A stretch of DNA of 64,000 nucleotides from Mycobacterium sp. 141 (GTDB lineage Bacteria; Actinomycetota; Actinomycetes; Mycobacteriales; Mycobacteriaceae), in assembly GCF_000382405.1 (NCBI RefSeq), contig NZ_KB908258.1, positions 62,001 to 126,000 on the forward strand, in the 5' to 3' direction. Position 1 is the first letter of the stretch, and the number at the start of each line of letters is the position of its first letter. Below the pieces are notes generated by a model. The model saw only the letters and a program-made list of their open reading frames with translations. It had not been told where the DNA came from and did not search any database. Shown one piece after another: positions 16,269 through 24,840 of this stretch. The position numbers and the translations under genes were made by a program.

Positions 16269-17878
16269 CGATCGTGTGCGTGCTGGCCTCATGTTCCGCG
16301 CCCGGCGCGAATACCCCGGCACCCGGCGCGAATACCCTGGCACCCGGCTACGCCAACTTCGAGGGTCCAGATCTCGTCAATCCGTTGCGCGGGCAATATG
16401 AGAATTTACTGAGCCCACTTTTCCCGCAAGCAAGCACCGCCAATCAACAGTTTCCACCGTGGCCAGGCACCGATGACGTGAACGTCCGAATCGATTGGCG
16501 CCTCCTACAGCCGCGTGACCCGCGTACATTGCCACCCAACGCCCCTGACAGCGAAAAATTCGACTTCACCGCCCTGGACGAGGCTGTCGCTACGGCCGCA
16601 CAGCAAGGCCGCCGTTTCGGTTTCCGCATCACGTCGTTCAATTCTTGCTGTGAAACCTCCTATCCGCACAACACCGACATCTCCGTGCCGGATTGGTTGC
16701 AATCGGTCAGTGGCGCGACCCAGAACTACGTCCACGACGGCATCACCTATGTGATTCCCGACTGGAACAACGAAGCGTATCTCTCGTATTTTGCCGAGCT
16801 GTTGGCGGCCCTGGGTCGCCGTTATGACCGTGACGAACGAATCGCACTGTTCGAGATGTCCGGCTATGGCGACTTCAGCGAGAATCATGTCGCCTTCATG
16901 AGCAACACACTCGGGATACCGGCCCCCAGCCCGTCGGACAGTGAAGCCCAACTTGGCTACTTCAGCCAATACAGAGACCAATTCATCACCAAACAATCAA
17001 TCGAGTACCTGGTGGCCGCAAACCTAGCCGCATTCCCGAATACCCAAATAATCACAGCTATGTTAAACCCGGAAATTGTCAAACAAATGTTTCGCGACAG
17101 CCCGTTGCTGCGAAACCGGAAAAAACCGGTCGGCATTCGTGCCGACGGACTCGGCAGGTACGCGCCAATACCAGATTGGGCGGCACAGCGCGACTCGTAC
17201 TACGTGCGCAATAACGACCCGATCAACCAGGTAGTCGCAGACCGGTACAGGGTCGCGCCAATTGTCACTGAATGGATTCCCCAGATCCCGTCGGACACCA
17301 GCACCACTGATTACTACCTGACCGGGCTACGCGACGTCGTCAACTACCACGTGTCGATGACTGCCAGTACCGGATTCCCTGCACAGTCCTCAAACAAACC
17401 CATGTCGCCTGATGACTTCACGATCTGGTCGCGTGCCAACAAATTCAGCGGCTATCGCTACGCGGTAATCGCCACTGGCACTCCAATACAAGTAACTGCG
17501 GGTATGCCAGTACGGATCCCGCTGCGCTGGACCAACTTCGGCTCGGCTCCCACATACGAGAACTGGCAGCCAGAGTTCGAGGTCCAATCCGATGCCGGTG
17601 CAGTAGTCCGCACCGTGACCGACCCGGTAGACCTTCATACACTGGTCGCCGATCAACGCTTTGAGGACGACAACAGCGTCCCAACCGCGCATACCGTCGA
17701 CAGCAACCTGGTGATCGGGGACCTACCCCGCGGCAACTACACGGTACGGGTGCGAGTCGCCTGGCACGAACATAAGCCCGACGCGACACACACCATGGAC
17801 TATCCGCCAATGCAACTCGCCCAGCCTGGCCGCGCCGCCGACGGCTCCTACCCGATCACGACAATTCGCGTGACCTGA
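16238..17878 (+). CDS. DUF4832-like glycosidase-fold lipoprotein
   Basis: A 546-residue lipoprotein: signal peptide with ideal lipobox LASC at residue 19, a short duplicated linker, then a TIM-barrel-like domain. Blocks VNPLRGQYENLLSP, DVNVRIDWRLLQP, FGFRITSFNSC, SVPDWLQSVSG, VIPDWNNEAYLSYFAELLAA and LFEMSGYGDFSE resemble the DUF4874/DUF4832 proteins, which look like glycoside hydrolases with acidic residues at strand ends (for example the E and D in LFEMSGYGD). The C-terminus is a beta-sandwich with RIPLRWTNFGSAP and YTVRVRVAW. A surface-exposed hydrolase or carbohydrate-binding protein acting on the exported glycan is the best guess. The GTG start overlaps the polymerase gene by 31 bases. 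Confidence 0.72.
   Translation: MCRRIQIVAVAIVCVLASCSAPGANTPAPGANTLAPGYANFEGPDLVNPLRGQYENLLSPLFPQASTANQQFPPWPGTDDVNVRIDWRLLQPRDPRTLPPNAPDSEKFDFTALDEAVATAAQQGRRFGFRITSFNSCCETSYPHNTDISVPDWLQSVSGATQNYVHDGITYVIPDWNNEAYLSYFAELLAALGRRYDRDERIALFEMSGYGDFSENHVAFMSNTLGIPAPSPSDSEAQLGYFSQYRDQFITKQSIEYLVAANLAAFPNTQIITAMLNPEIVKQMFRDSPLLRNRKKPVGIRADGLGRYAPIPDWAAQRDSYYVRNNDPINQVVADRYRVAPIVTEWIPQIPSDTSTTDYYLTGLRDVVNYHVSMTASTGFPAQSSNKPMSPDDFTIWSRANKFSGYRYAVIATGTPIQVTAGMPVRIPLRWTNFGSAPTYENWQPEFEVQSDAGAVVRTVTDPVDLHTLVADQRFEDDNSVPTAHTVDSNLVIGDLPRGNYTVRVRVAWHEHKPDATHTMDYPPMQLAQPGRAADGSYPITTIRVT
16301..16342 (+). repeat. 21-bp in-frame tandem duplication after a lipobox
   Basis: Two 21-base units (16301-16321 and 16322-16342) differing at one base encode APGANTP and APGANTL directly behind the lipidated cysteine of the DUF4832-like lipoprotein. 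This lengthens the flexible tether by seven residues. Copy number could vary between strains. Confidence 0.9.
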
Positions 17879-18090
17879 CGAGCCGAACATGCTTAATGCG
17901 TAGTTGCAGTTATCTAAGCAATTTGCTAAATTGCCCTAGAGACTATAATTTTGCTGCGAAATGTAGCTTCTATTTACAGAACATTACTTGCTGGCGGCTA
18001 GTGAGGGTCGGGGTTGAAGTCCTCAGTTCCCCACTACGCGGAATCACAGCTATCGGGAGTGCCGAACGACGATCACACTGGGGGTGTGCA
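17879..18090 (+). promoter_or_regulatory. AT-rich leader/promoter of the sugar-modification operon
   Basis: A 212-base non-coding region, distinctly AT-rich against its surroundings. It contains a perfect -10 hexamer TATAAT at 17944-17949 and an overlapping 7-3-7 palindrome GCAATTTGCTAAATTGC at 17918-17934, which includes the extended -10-like TGCTAAATT. If the TATAAT is used, the leader is about 135 bases. The motif AATTTGCTAAA recurs in front of the AlgD-like gene at 29770. Suggests a promoter or operator shared by two island operons. Confidence 0.5.
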
Positions 18091-18903
18091 GTGAAAGTAG
18101 TGTTGTTCTGCGGCGGATACGGGATGCGTATGCGCAACGGCGCCGAAGATGATGTACCAAAACCTATGCAGATGGTGGGGCCTCGACCACTGATCTGGCA
18201 TGTGATGCGCTACTACGCCCACTACGGCCACCGAGAATTCATCCTGTGCCTGGGCTATGGCGCAGCTCACATCAAGAATTATTTCCTGTCTTACCAAGAA
18301 GCCGAGTCCAACGACTTCGTGATGCACCACGGCCAAGTCAAACTGATGCATTCTGACATCGCCGATTGGGAGATCACCTTTGTCGATACAGGCCTCGAGT
18401 CTGCAATCGGTGAGCGTTTACGCCGGATACGTCCGCAGTTGGACGGCGACCAGTATTTCCTGGCCAACTACGCCGACGTACTCACAGACGCACCGATGGA
18501 TGAGTTGATTGCTAAGTTCCACCGGTCGGGCGCAGCGGCCTCGATGATGGTGGTACCGCCACAGTCGTCATTCCACTGTGTCGACATCGATGAAACAGGG
18601 TGCGTCAGCAGCATCAACCCGGTATCCAACCTGCCCATCTGGGAGAACGGTGGATTCTTTGTGCTGAGCCAGGAAATCTTCGACTACCTGCCCCCTGGGG
18701 GAGATCTCGTCGAAGACGTGTGCGGCAAGCTCGCCGGTGAGGGACGCCTTTTCGGCTACCGCTACGAGGGCTTCTGGAAACCGGCCGACACCTTCAAAGA
18801 GCGGGCCGAACTCGACGAAAGATACCGACGTGGTGATCGGCCGTGGATGGTGTGGGAGCAACCGAATAGGATCTCGGCGGCTGCCATCGGAAACACCCCA
18901 TGA
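18091..18903 (+). CDS. Sugar-1-phosphate nucleotidyltransferase (RfbF-like)
   Basis: A 270-residue GT-A fold nucleotidyltransferase resembling glucose-1-phosphate cytidylyltransferase. The activated-nucleotide loop is LFCGGYGMRMR at the N-terminus, followed by VPKPMQMVGPRPLIWHVMRYY, FLANYADVLTD with the metal-binding aspartates, and FWKPADTFKERAELDERYRRG at the C-terminus, very close to the RfbF end. Expected reaction is formation of an NDP-sugar from sugar-1-phosphate; CDP-glucose is the family's usual product. The GTG at 18091 matches where homology begins; the frame upstream runs into the AT-rich leader. The classical next enzymes for CDP-sugars (4,6-dehydratase, 3-dehydrase) are not in the window. 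Confidence 0.85.
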   Translation: MKVVLFCGGYGMRMRNGAEDDVPKPMQMVGPRPLIWHVMRYYAHYGHREFILCLGYGAAHIKNYFLSYQEAESNDFVMHHGQVKLMHSDIADWEITFVDTGLESAIGERLRRIRPQLDGDQYFLANYADVLTDAPMDELIAKFHRSGAAASMMVVPPQSSFHCVDIDETGCVSSINPVSNLPIWENGGFFVLSQEIFDYLPPGGDLVEDVCGKLAGEGRLFGYRYEGFWKPADTFKERAELDERYRRGDRPWMVWEQPNRISAAAIGNTP

Positions 18904-19541
18904 TCACGTTCAATGCGGGCTCCCTAACCGAAATCGCGGTCACCGGTGCTCATTGCGATGACATCGCGATCGGCATGGGAGGCACTCTGCTGCAATTGTG
19001 TGCCGGTCACCCTGATCTGCGAGTGCACGCACTTGTTCTCAGCGGCGCGAGCGGGGTCCGCGAGGCCGAAGAGCGTAAAGCTCTCGCATCCTTGTGCCCC
19101 GGCAGCCATCTCGAGGTCACCGTGCTCGACATTCCCGACGGACGCGCTCCCCAGCACTGGGGTCGCATCAAAGAATCTCTGCACGAGTTTCGCCGTACCT
19201 GCGAACCGCAGTTTGTGTTTGGTCCGAATCGCACCGACGCCCACCAGGACCACCGACTATTGGCGAAGCTCTTACCCACCGAGTTTCGCAACCACGCGCT
19301 GTTCGGTTACGAAATTCTGAAGTGGGAGGCGGACAGTCCGCGTGCCAACATATTCTTTCCGTTGGAGCCGTCGACTGTCGACGACAAGGTGCGGTTGCTG
19401 CTCGAGCACTACCCGTCGCAAGCCGGTCACGATTGGTTCGACGCGGAGGCCTTCCGCGCTCTGGCGAGAGTCCGTGGCGTGCAATGCCATTCGGTGTATG
19501 CCGAAGCATTCACAGCCGAAAAGCTCACCGTGAAAATTTGA
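18900..19541 (+). CDS. PIG-L family deacetylase
   Basis: A 213-residue zinc-dependent deacetylase of the PIG-L/LmbE superfamily, which removes N-acetyl groups from sugars such as GlcNAc-inositol. The metal motif AHCDDIAIGMGG (the AHPDDE-like block) is at about residues 17-28, and the third ligand is in TDAHQDHRLLAKL at about residue 115. In this locus it probably deacetylates an amino sugar or lipid-linked saccharide. Its ATG overlaps the stop of the nucleotidyltransferase. The related mycobacterial enzymes MshB and Mca are longer and serve mycothiol; this short form is more like those of polysaccharide clusters. Confidence 0.88.
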   Translation: MITFNAGSLTEIAVTGAHCDDIAIGMGGTLLQLCAGHPDLRVHALVLSGASGVREAEERKALASLCPGSHLEVTVLDIPDGRAPQHWGRIKESLHEFRRTCEPQFVFGPNRTDAHQDHRLLAKLLPTEFRNHALFGYEILKWEADSPRANIFFPLEPSTVDDKVRLLLEHYPSQAGHDWFDAEAFRALARVRGVQCHSVYAEAFTAEKLTVKI

Positions 19542-19562
19542 TGACAAAGGGCTGATACAGAT

Positions 19563-20591
19563 ATGCGGGTACTCGTCACAGGCCACCAGGGCTATCTCGG
19601 CACGGTCATGGTGCCGGTATTGAAATCCGCTGGACATGAGGTGATCGGTCTGGATTGCGGGTTTTACGCCGACTGTGTGTTAGGCCCCGAACCCGCATCC
19701 TGCACGGCCCTGCGTGTCGACCTGCGCGATGTGACACCACGTCAACTCGAGGGCTTCGACGCCGTCATTCATTTGGCCGCGCTGTCTAATGACCCGTTGG
19801 GAGAGCTGGCACCGCAGATCACCTACGACATCAACCACCACGCCTCGACCCGGCTCGCCCGACTGGCCAAGCACGCGGGTGTAAGCCGATTCCTCTACGC
19901 TTCCACGTGTTCGGTGTACGGGGCCGCAGGGGATGGATTGGTCGGAGAAGACGCACCCTTGCGTCCCTTAACTCCCTACGCGGAAAGCAAGGTCCGCGTA
20001 GAAGACGATCTGGTCGCACTCGCCGGCGACGACTTCTGTCCGGTCTTTCTGCGCAATGCCACCGCATTCGGATTCTCCCCTCGGCTGCGGGCCGACATCG
20101 TGCTCAACAACCTGGTGGGGCACGCGGTCCTTACCGGGGACATCCGGGTGCTTTCCGACGGCACTCCCTGGCGTCCGCTGGTGCATGCCCGAGACATCGC
20201 CCAGGCTTTCCTGCTGTCATTGGATGCTCCTGCCGACCGCGTGCGGTCAGTTGCACTCAACATCGGATGCGAATCTAACAACGTCACCGTTGCACAGATC
20301 GCCGATGCGGTAGCAGGGGTTGTCCCCGGGTCACGTGTAGTGGTCACCGGTGAGACTGGTTCGGATCCGCGTTCTTACCGCGTGGACTTCTCCGCGAGCC
20401 GCCGGGTCCTCGGGTTCGAGGCTAAGTGGTCAGTTTCTGCCGGTGCTGCGGAACTCTACGAACGCTATACCGAATACGGGCTGACCGAGGAGGCCTTCCT
20501 CAACCAGTTCACCCGCCTGAGGCGTTTGGAGGCATTGCGCAACGCCGGGCTCGTCGACGAATCGTTACGCGAGGTCCCCCAAGATGCCTGA
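19563..20591 (+). CDS. NAD-dependent nucleotide-sugar epimerase/dehydratase (extended SDR)
   Basis: A 342-residue extended SDR. NAD-binding GHQGYLG at residues 7-13, the acidic cofactor residue in VIGLDCGF, active-site serine/threonine in LYASTCSVYG and catalytic YAESK at about residues 139-143, all intact. The profile is that of epimerases with a wide substrate loop (RNATAFGFSPRLRADIVLNN). It probably modifies the NDP-sugar produced by the upstream nucleotidyltransferase, for example by 4-reduction, epimerisation or dehydration; which of these cannot be decided. The gene follows the deacetylase by 21 bases with an ATG at 19563. Its C-terminal 40 residues (FLNQFTRLRRLEALRNAG) are a basic extension absent from the shortest family members. 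Confidence 0.88.
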   Translation: MRVLVTGHQGYLGTVMVPVLKSAGHEVIGLDCGFYADCVLGPEPASCTALRVDLRDVTPRQLEGFDAVIHLAALSNDPLGELAPQITYDINHHASTRLARLAKHAGVSRFLYASTCSVYGAAGDGLVGEDAPLRPLTPYAESKVRVEDDLVALAGDDFCPVFLRNATAFGFSPRLRADIVLNNLVGHAVLTGDIRVLSDGTPWRPLVHARDIAQAFLLSLDAPADRVRSVALNIGCESNNVTVAQIADAVAGVVPGSRVVVTGETGSDPRSYRVDFSASRRVLGFEAKWSVSAGAAELYERYTEYGLTEEAFLNQFTRLRRLEALRNAGLVDESLREVPQDA

Positions 20592-20684
20592 TCGGCTCGG
20601 ACCAGTTGCCCGCCGCAGCATCACGGGCGGAAACCGTCGTGACCGCGAAATCCGCCGATTCGATGTGCACCGGACGACCCTGAC

Positions 20685-23099
20685 ATGAGGCGTTGCCGTG
20701 GGTGCAACAATGCCGAGTTGCACCGCATCCTCGACCTCGGGACGGTCCCGGCGGCAGACTATTTCCCGCCGGTGGACACGCCGCTACTACCCGCTGAATC
20801 GACGCACCCTCTGGTGATGGTCCTGTGCGAAAGGTGCGGTCTCGCACAGCTTGCCGACGACGACACCATTGTGCAGGAACCGCGAGGGATAGAGCCACAG
20901 GCACTGAGAGATCAGGCCGCCGCCGCGGTCGAGCTGGTCGAAGATACCGGCTGGCTGCACGGAACGACCGCACTCGAGTTCGGCAGTCCGCACGGGGGCA
21001 GTTGGCTGCCGCTGCTCACCGCACGAGGATTCTCCCTGGGAGACCAACGCGCCGACCTGGTGTTGGACAGCTTCGGACTCATGCACGCACCCGACCAGGC
21101 CGCTGCGTTCCACCAGCGCGCACGGTGTCTGAATCCCGATGGCGTGTTGCTGTTGCAGTACCACTCGATCCTCACAATTGTCGAGCACGGTCAATGGAAT
21201 GCATTGCGGCACGGGCATTTCGCGTACTACTCACTGACAGCGCTACGGTATCTGCTGCGTCGCGTGGGGCTGGGTGTCGCCAAGGCATGGGAATTCGACC
21301 TGTACGGCGGAACAGTATTGATCGCAGCGATTCCCGGCGATGACCCCACTCCGCAAGACGCGTCGGTTCGGGCCATTCTCGAGCGGGAGCACGCGAAAGC
21401 CATCACGACCGCTACGGCCTTCCGCTCCCTGCAGGACGCTGCCGACCGGGACGCAACCGAGCTGCGCGACTGGCTGCGAAGCCAGGCGGGCAGCCGGAAA
21501 GTCTTCGGCTACGGCGCCGCATCCCGCGCCGTGGCCCTGCTGAGCCGGGCTCGGCTGGATTCCAGCCTGTTGACGGCCGTTGCTGACGCATCGCCGGAAA
21601 AGCAGGGCCGTCGAATGCCGGGCACCGATATTCCCATCATCTCTCCATCCGAACTCGTTGCAGCACAGCCAGATTTGGTGATGCTCACGGTGCCCGACCT
21701 GCTGCCCGAAGTCAGTCGCCGCTTTCCTGAATTGGACGGCCGGTGGGTGGCCGAGTTGCCCTCACCCCACCGAGCGCGGACGTTCACGGGATCGCAACGG
21801 CTCCAATCCCGGCTTCACGAACTCATCCCCGGAGGGGCACACACATACGCCCGCGGTTCAGATCAGTACCCCGAGGGACTGGCGCCGGTTCTTCGCCGTG
21901 GTCATGGCGCCCGGGTTTGGGACGTCGACGGAAATGAATTCGTCGAGTACGGCATGGGTTTGCGCTCCGTCGTGCTCGGGCACGGCTACCGGCCGGTCGT
22001 CGATGCTGCCTACGCGGCCGCGCTCGATGGCATGAGCTTCACCCGTCCAACTGAGCTCGAACTGCTGGCGGCACAGGACTTCATCGAGCTTGTGCCGGGC
22101 GCAGATATGGTCAAGTTCGCCAAGAACGGATCCGACGTCACCACTGCTGCTATCCGGCTTGCCCGAGCTGCGACTGGACGACGCACGCTTGCGCTCTGTA
22201 AACAGCCGTTTTTCTCAGTCGATGACTGGTTCATCGGTACAACGGCTATGTCCAGTGGCATACCAGACATCAGTCAGCACACAGTGCAATTCGAGTACAA
22301 CAATCTCTCATCGTTGCAGCGATGCTTCGACACCAACCCCGACGCGATTGCCGCCGTGATCATGGAGGCCGCCACCGCCCTGGCGGAACCGGAACCAGGG
22401 TTCCTCGAGGGGGTGCGGTCGCTGTGCGACGCTAACGGAACGGTTCTGATCTTCGATGAGATGATCACCGGATTCCGGTGGTCCACCGGTGGCGCTCAGA
22501 GTGTCTACAACGTCACTCCCGACCTGTCCTGCTGGGGCAAGGCAATGGGTAACGGATTCGCGATATCGGCTTTGGCGGGTCGGCGGGAGCTGATGGAACT
22601 TGGCGGCCTGAACACCGACCGCGATCGTGTGTTCTTGTTATCCACCACGCACGGACCAGAGACAACGGGGCTGGCCGCTTTTCGTGCCGTGGTGCGGGCC
22701 TACCGCCAGGACGATCCCATCGGCCGGATGGAAGCTATCGGAGCGCAGCTGGCAGCGGGGTTCAACAACGCCGCCGCCGAGTATGGGATCGCCGACTTCG
22801 TCTACGCGCAGGGTCGGCCATCCTGCCTGATTTTTGTCACCCGAGGTACCGATGGCACACCGTCACAAGCGTTCCGGACTCTGTTTCTGCAAGAAATGCT
22901 GCAGCGCGGGGTACTCGGCCAATCGTTCGTCGTCTCCGCCGCCCACACCGATCGGGATATCAGCGAGACCGTGGCTGCGGCGCATGGTGCGCTGCAGATC
23001 TATCGGCGTGCACTCGATGCCGGTTCAGTCGAGGGATTACTGTCTGGTCGGCCCGTCGCCCCAGCGATCAGACTCCGGGCCAACCCCCGCAGACTTTGA
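20685..23099 (+). CDS. Fusion: degenerate C-methyltransferase + PLP aminomutase/aminotransferase
   Basis: An 804-residue two-part enzyme. Residues 1-360 resemble sugar C-methyltransferases (TylCIII/NovU type): an N-terminal zinc module with CRGC and CERCG, then RHGHFAYYSLTALRYLLRRVG and VFGYGAASRA. Motif I is unusual (ALEFGSPHGGSW instead of E-A-SNDG) and about 30 residues carrying motif II are missing compared with the intact homologue at 38478-39719, so SAM binding is doubtful. Residues about 375-804 are a class III PLP enzyme like glutamate-1-semialdehyde aminomutase: IPGGAHTYARGSDQYP, IFDEMITGFRW and the Schiff-base lysine in CWGKAMGNGF. Likely converts a keto sugar to an amino sugar. The 93-base gap upstream contains no gene. 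Confidence 0.85.
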   Translation: MRRCRGCNNAELHRILDLGTVPAADYFPPVDTPLLPAESTHPLVMVLCERCGLAQLADDDTIVQEPRGIEPQALRDQAAAAVELVEDTGWLHGTTALEFGSPHGGSWLPLLTARGFSLGDQRADLVLDSFGLMHAPDQAAAFHQRARCLNPDGVLLLQYHSILTIVEHGQWNALRHGHFAYYSLTALRYLLRRVGLGVAKAWEFDLYGGTVLIAAIPGDDPTPQDASVRAILEREHAKAITTATAFRSLQDAADRDATELRDWLRSQAGSRKVFGYGAASRAVALLSRARLDSSLLTAVADASPEKQGRRMPGTDIPIISPSELVAAQPDLVMLTVPDLLPEVSRRFPELDGRWVAELPSPHRARTFTGSQRLQSRLHELIPGGAHTYARGSDQYPEGLAPVLRRGHGARVWDVDGNEFVEYGMGLRSVVLGHGYRPVVDAAYAAALDGMSFTRPTELELLAAQDFIELVPGADMVKFAKNGSDVTTAAIRLARAATGRRTLALCKQPFFSVDDWFIGTTAMSSGIPDISQHTVQFEYNNLSSLQRCFDTNPDAIAAVIMEAATALAEPEPGFLEGVRSLCDANGTVLIFDEMITGFRWSTGGAQSVYNVTPDLSCWGKAMGNGFAISALAGRRELMELGGLNTDRDRVFLLSTTHGPETTGLAAFRAVVRAYRQDDPIGRMEAIGAQLAAGFNNAAAEYGIADFVYAQGRPSCLIFVTRGTDGTPSQAFRTLFLQEMLQRGVLGQSFVVSAAHTDRDISETVAAAHGALQIYRRALDAGSVEGLLSGRPVAPAIRLRANPRRL

Positions 23100-23390
23100 A
23101 CACAGCGGTCACGTTCATCCACTGCTCAGAGATCTGATTCGTCGGTGCCACAACGGAATCCGGAGTGATACACGATGTCGCTCGTTCTTGTCGGGGCCTG
23201 GTAAAGACCCTCCTTGTAGTAGACGGACGACTCACCGGGAATGAGGGTCCGAACGTGGAAAGTGTCATCGCCGTTGGCGAATCGTTGTCGCTGCTGTCCC
23301 GGCACTACAAAGCCCCGTTTCATACTGACTGTAACGTAAAGTAACGTTGCTGGTGAGGTGAGCCCGGCGAAATCGCCTGGCGGCTCCGGC
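23100..23390. other. Spacer between the fusion gene and the heparinase fragment
   Basis: A short stretch with one minus-strand frame (23126-23323) encoding a 65-residue peptide starting MKRGFVVPGQQRQRF. It has no ribosome-binding site and no recognised family, so I do not call it a gene. The stretch may be left over from the rearrangement that produced the adjacent pseudogene. Confidence 0.4.
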
Positions 23391-23745
23391 GCGGAGGCGT
23401 GGCTGTTCACCGGCGACGAACGCTACGCCAACGTCGCACTCGACCAGTTCGATTCCTGGATCGTGCAGAACCCATCCGGCGTCGTATCGCCTGGCGGCGT
23501 GCCTTTGAAGTCGCGATACGTGCCATCTCTCTCGGGGTTGCACTGCAGAGGCTTTGCACTGCACCGGGTCTCACCACAACGCGGCAGATCCTGCCAGACA
23601 GAGCGGATGGCGAACAGTCGGTCTCGTATCAAATGTTCACCACCGAACTCATTACGTTGATCGCGACACTGCTCCAGTCGCGCGGGACCCCGATTCCCTC
23701 CCGCACAGGAATTCAATCATCGGGCGTGGCAATCGAATTCAAGTC
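23391..23745 (+). pseudogene. Decayed heparinase II/III-family fragment
   Basis: The plus strand carries pieces that align with the intact heparinase at 24837-27083. The first, AWLFTGDERYANVALDQFDSW, matches its AWLLTGDDRFSRAAFTQLDSW. After a frameshift near 23480, IAWRRAFEVAIRAISLGVAL matches IAWRNPFEVGIRAISIALAL. About 85 codons are then missing, and the sequence resumes at RQILPDRADGEQSVSYQMF, equivalent to LQILPDGVGAEQAVGYQIF, ending after TLLQSRG. Both termini are gone. Orientation is opposite to the intact gene, so it is not a simple tandem duplicate. Non-functional. Confidence 0.85.
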
Positions 23746-23772
23746 TATCTCAGTCGATGCATCGTTCGGATC

Positions 23773-24840
23773 TCACCGAGTTATCTCACGATAGAGGTCA
23801 TCGAACCTGCGCCAGACAACGTCGATATCGAACTCGCGGTGGATACGGTCGAGCGCCGCACGGCCAAGTCGAACCCGCAGCTGCGGGTCTGTGATGACGT
23901 CCACCAGTGAGTTCGCCAGGCCATCGATGTCTCCCGGCGACATCAGTACCGCACATCGGTCGTCAACGAGGTCCGGGATGCCTCCGGCGTTGGACGCGAC
24001 CACGCACAGGCCCTTCGCCATCGCCTCCAGAATGGCCATCGGTTGCCCCTCCATGTATGACGGCAGCACCAGCACGTGGGCTGACCGCATCAGGTCGGGG
24101 ACAGCGTCTGGGCTGACCCAGCCCGCGACATCAATGGTGCCGGAGAGACCGAGGGTGTCCACCAGGCGATGGCACTCCCCCAGATCACCATCGCCGATCA
24201 GGCTCAACCTGGGTGTCGGATGGCCGGTGCAATTCGCTAGCACCTTCTGCCATGCGTGCACGAGGTCGAAAACGCCTTTATCGGTGGCGATTCGGCCGGC
24301 GAAGAGGACATGCACCGATTCGTCGAGGCCCGGTTGTCCGACGGGCTGCTCCGGGCGGGCAGTATTCGGGACAACCAGGATGCGGGCGCTCGGCTGCATC
24401 GCACGCAGCCGATGTGCCCAGGTCTCACCCAGTGCGACCACCACGGCGGAGTTTCCCAGCAGCCAACGCACCGCCGCCCGCGTAATCACCGGAGAATCGG
24501 CGTAGAAGTCGTGGAAGGCTGCACCATGTACGTGCGTGACGATCGGCACGCGGGCCAGCGAAGCGAGACCAGCGAGCAGTGCTTTGCGATAGAAGCTTCC
24601 GTTGGAAGCCACATGCAGGTGCACCACGGCGGGTCGGTTTCGGATCAACAGTCCCAGGAAAACCACTGCGCTGGTAGCGAACTGGCCGACCTTGACCGCG
24701 ACACTGCCATCACGATGGGTTACCACGTGCTGGATATTCCATCGCTGCCACAATGGCGTTGTCGACATTCCTCGGACGAAACTGGCGACACCGCCCTTGG
24801 TTTCCATGCTGGTGGACACCCACACGACAGGCCCAGTCAT
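23773..24840 (-). CDS. Glycosyltransferase, GT4 family
   Basis: A 355-residue GT-B glycosyltransferase. N-terminal WVSTSMETKGGVASFVRG glycine-rich loop, VVHLHVASNGSFYRK acceptor-side segment, donor site HVLFAGRIATDKGVFDLVHA, and the E-x7-E pattern in PSYMEGQPMAILEAMAKGLCVVAS, then GGIPDLVDD. All GT4 landmarks are intact. The start at 24840 is an ATG overlapping the heparinase stop (ATGA); a longer upstream frame is arginine-rich noise. Being coupled to a polysaccharide lyase is unusual and suggests co-regulated synthesis and trimming of the same polymer. Confidence 0.9.
   Translation of the reverse strand: MTGPVVWVSTSMETKGGVASFVRGMSTTPLWQRWNIQHVVTHRDGSVAVKVGQFATSAVVFLGLLIRNRPAVVHLHVASNGSFYRKALLAGLASLARVPIVTHVHGAAFHDFYADSPVITRAAVRWLLGNSAVVVALGETWAHRLRAMQPSARILVVPNTARPEQPVGQPGLDESVHVLFAGRIATDKGVFDLVHAWQKVLANCTGHPTPRLSLIGDGDLGECHRLVDTLGLSGTIDVAGWVSPDAVPDLMRSAHVLVLPSYMEGQPMAILEAMAKGLCVVASNAGGIPDLVDDRCAVLMSPGDIDGLANSLVDVITDPQLRVRLGRAALDRIHREFDIDVVWRRFDDLYREITR

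Noticed and set aside
23126..23323. 65-residue minus-strand frame MKRGFVVPG...
   Set aside because: No ribosome-binding site and no recognised family; mentioned only as spacer content.
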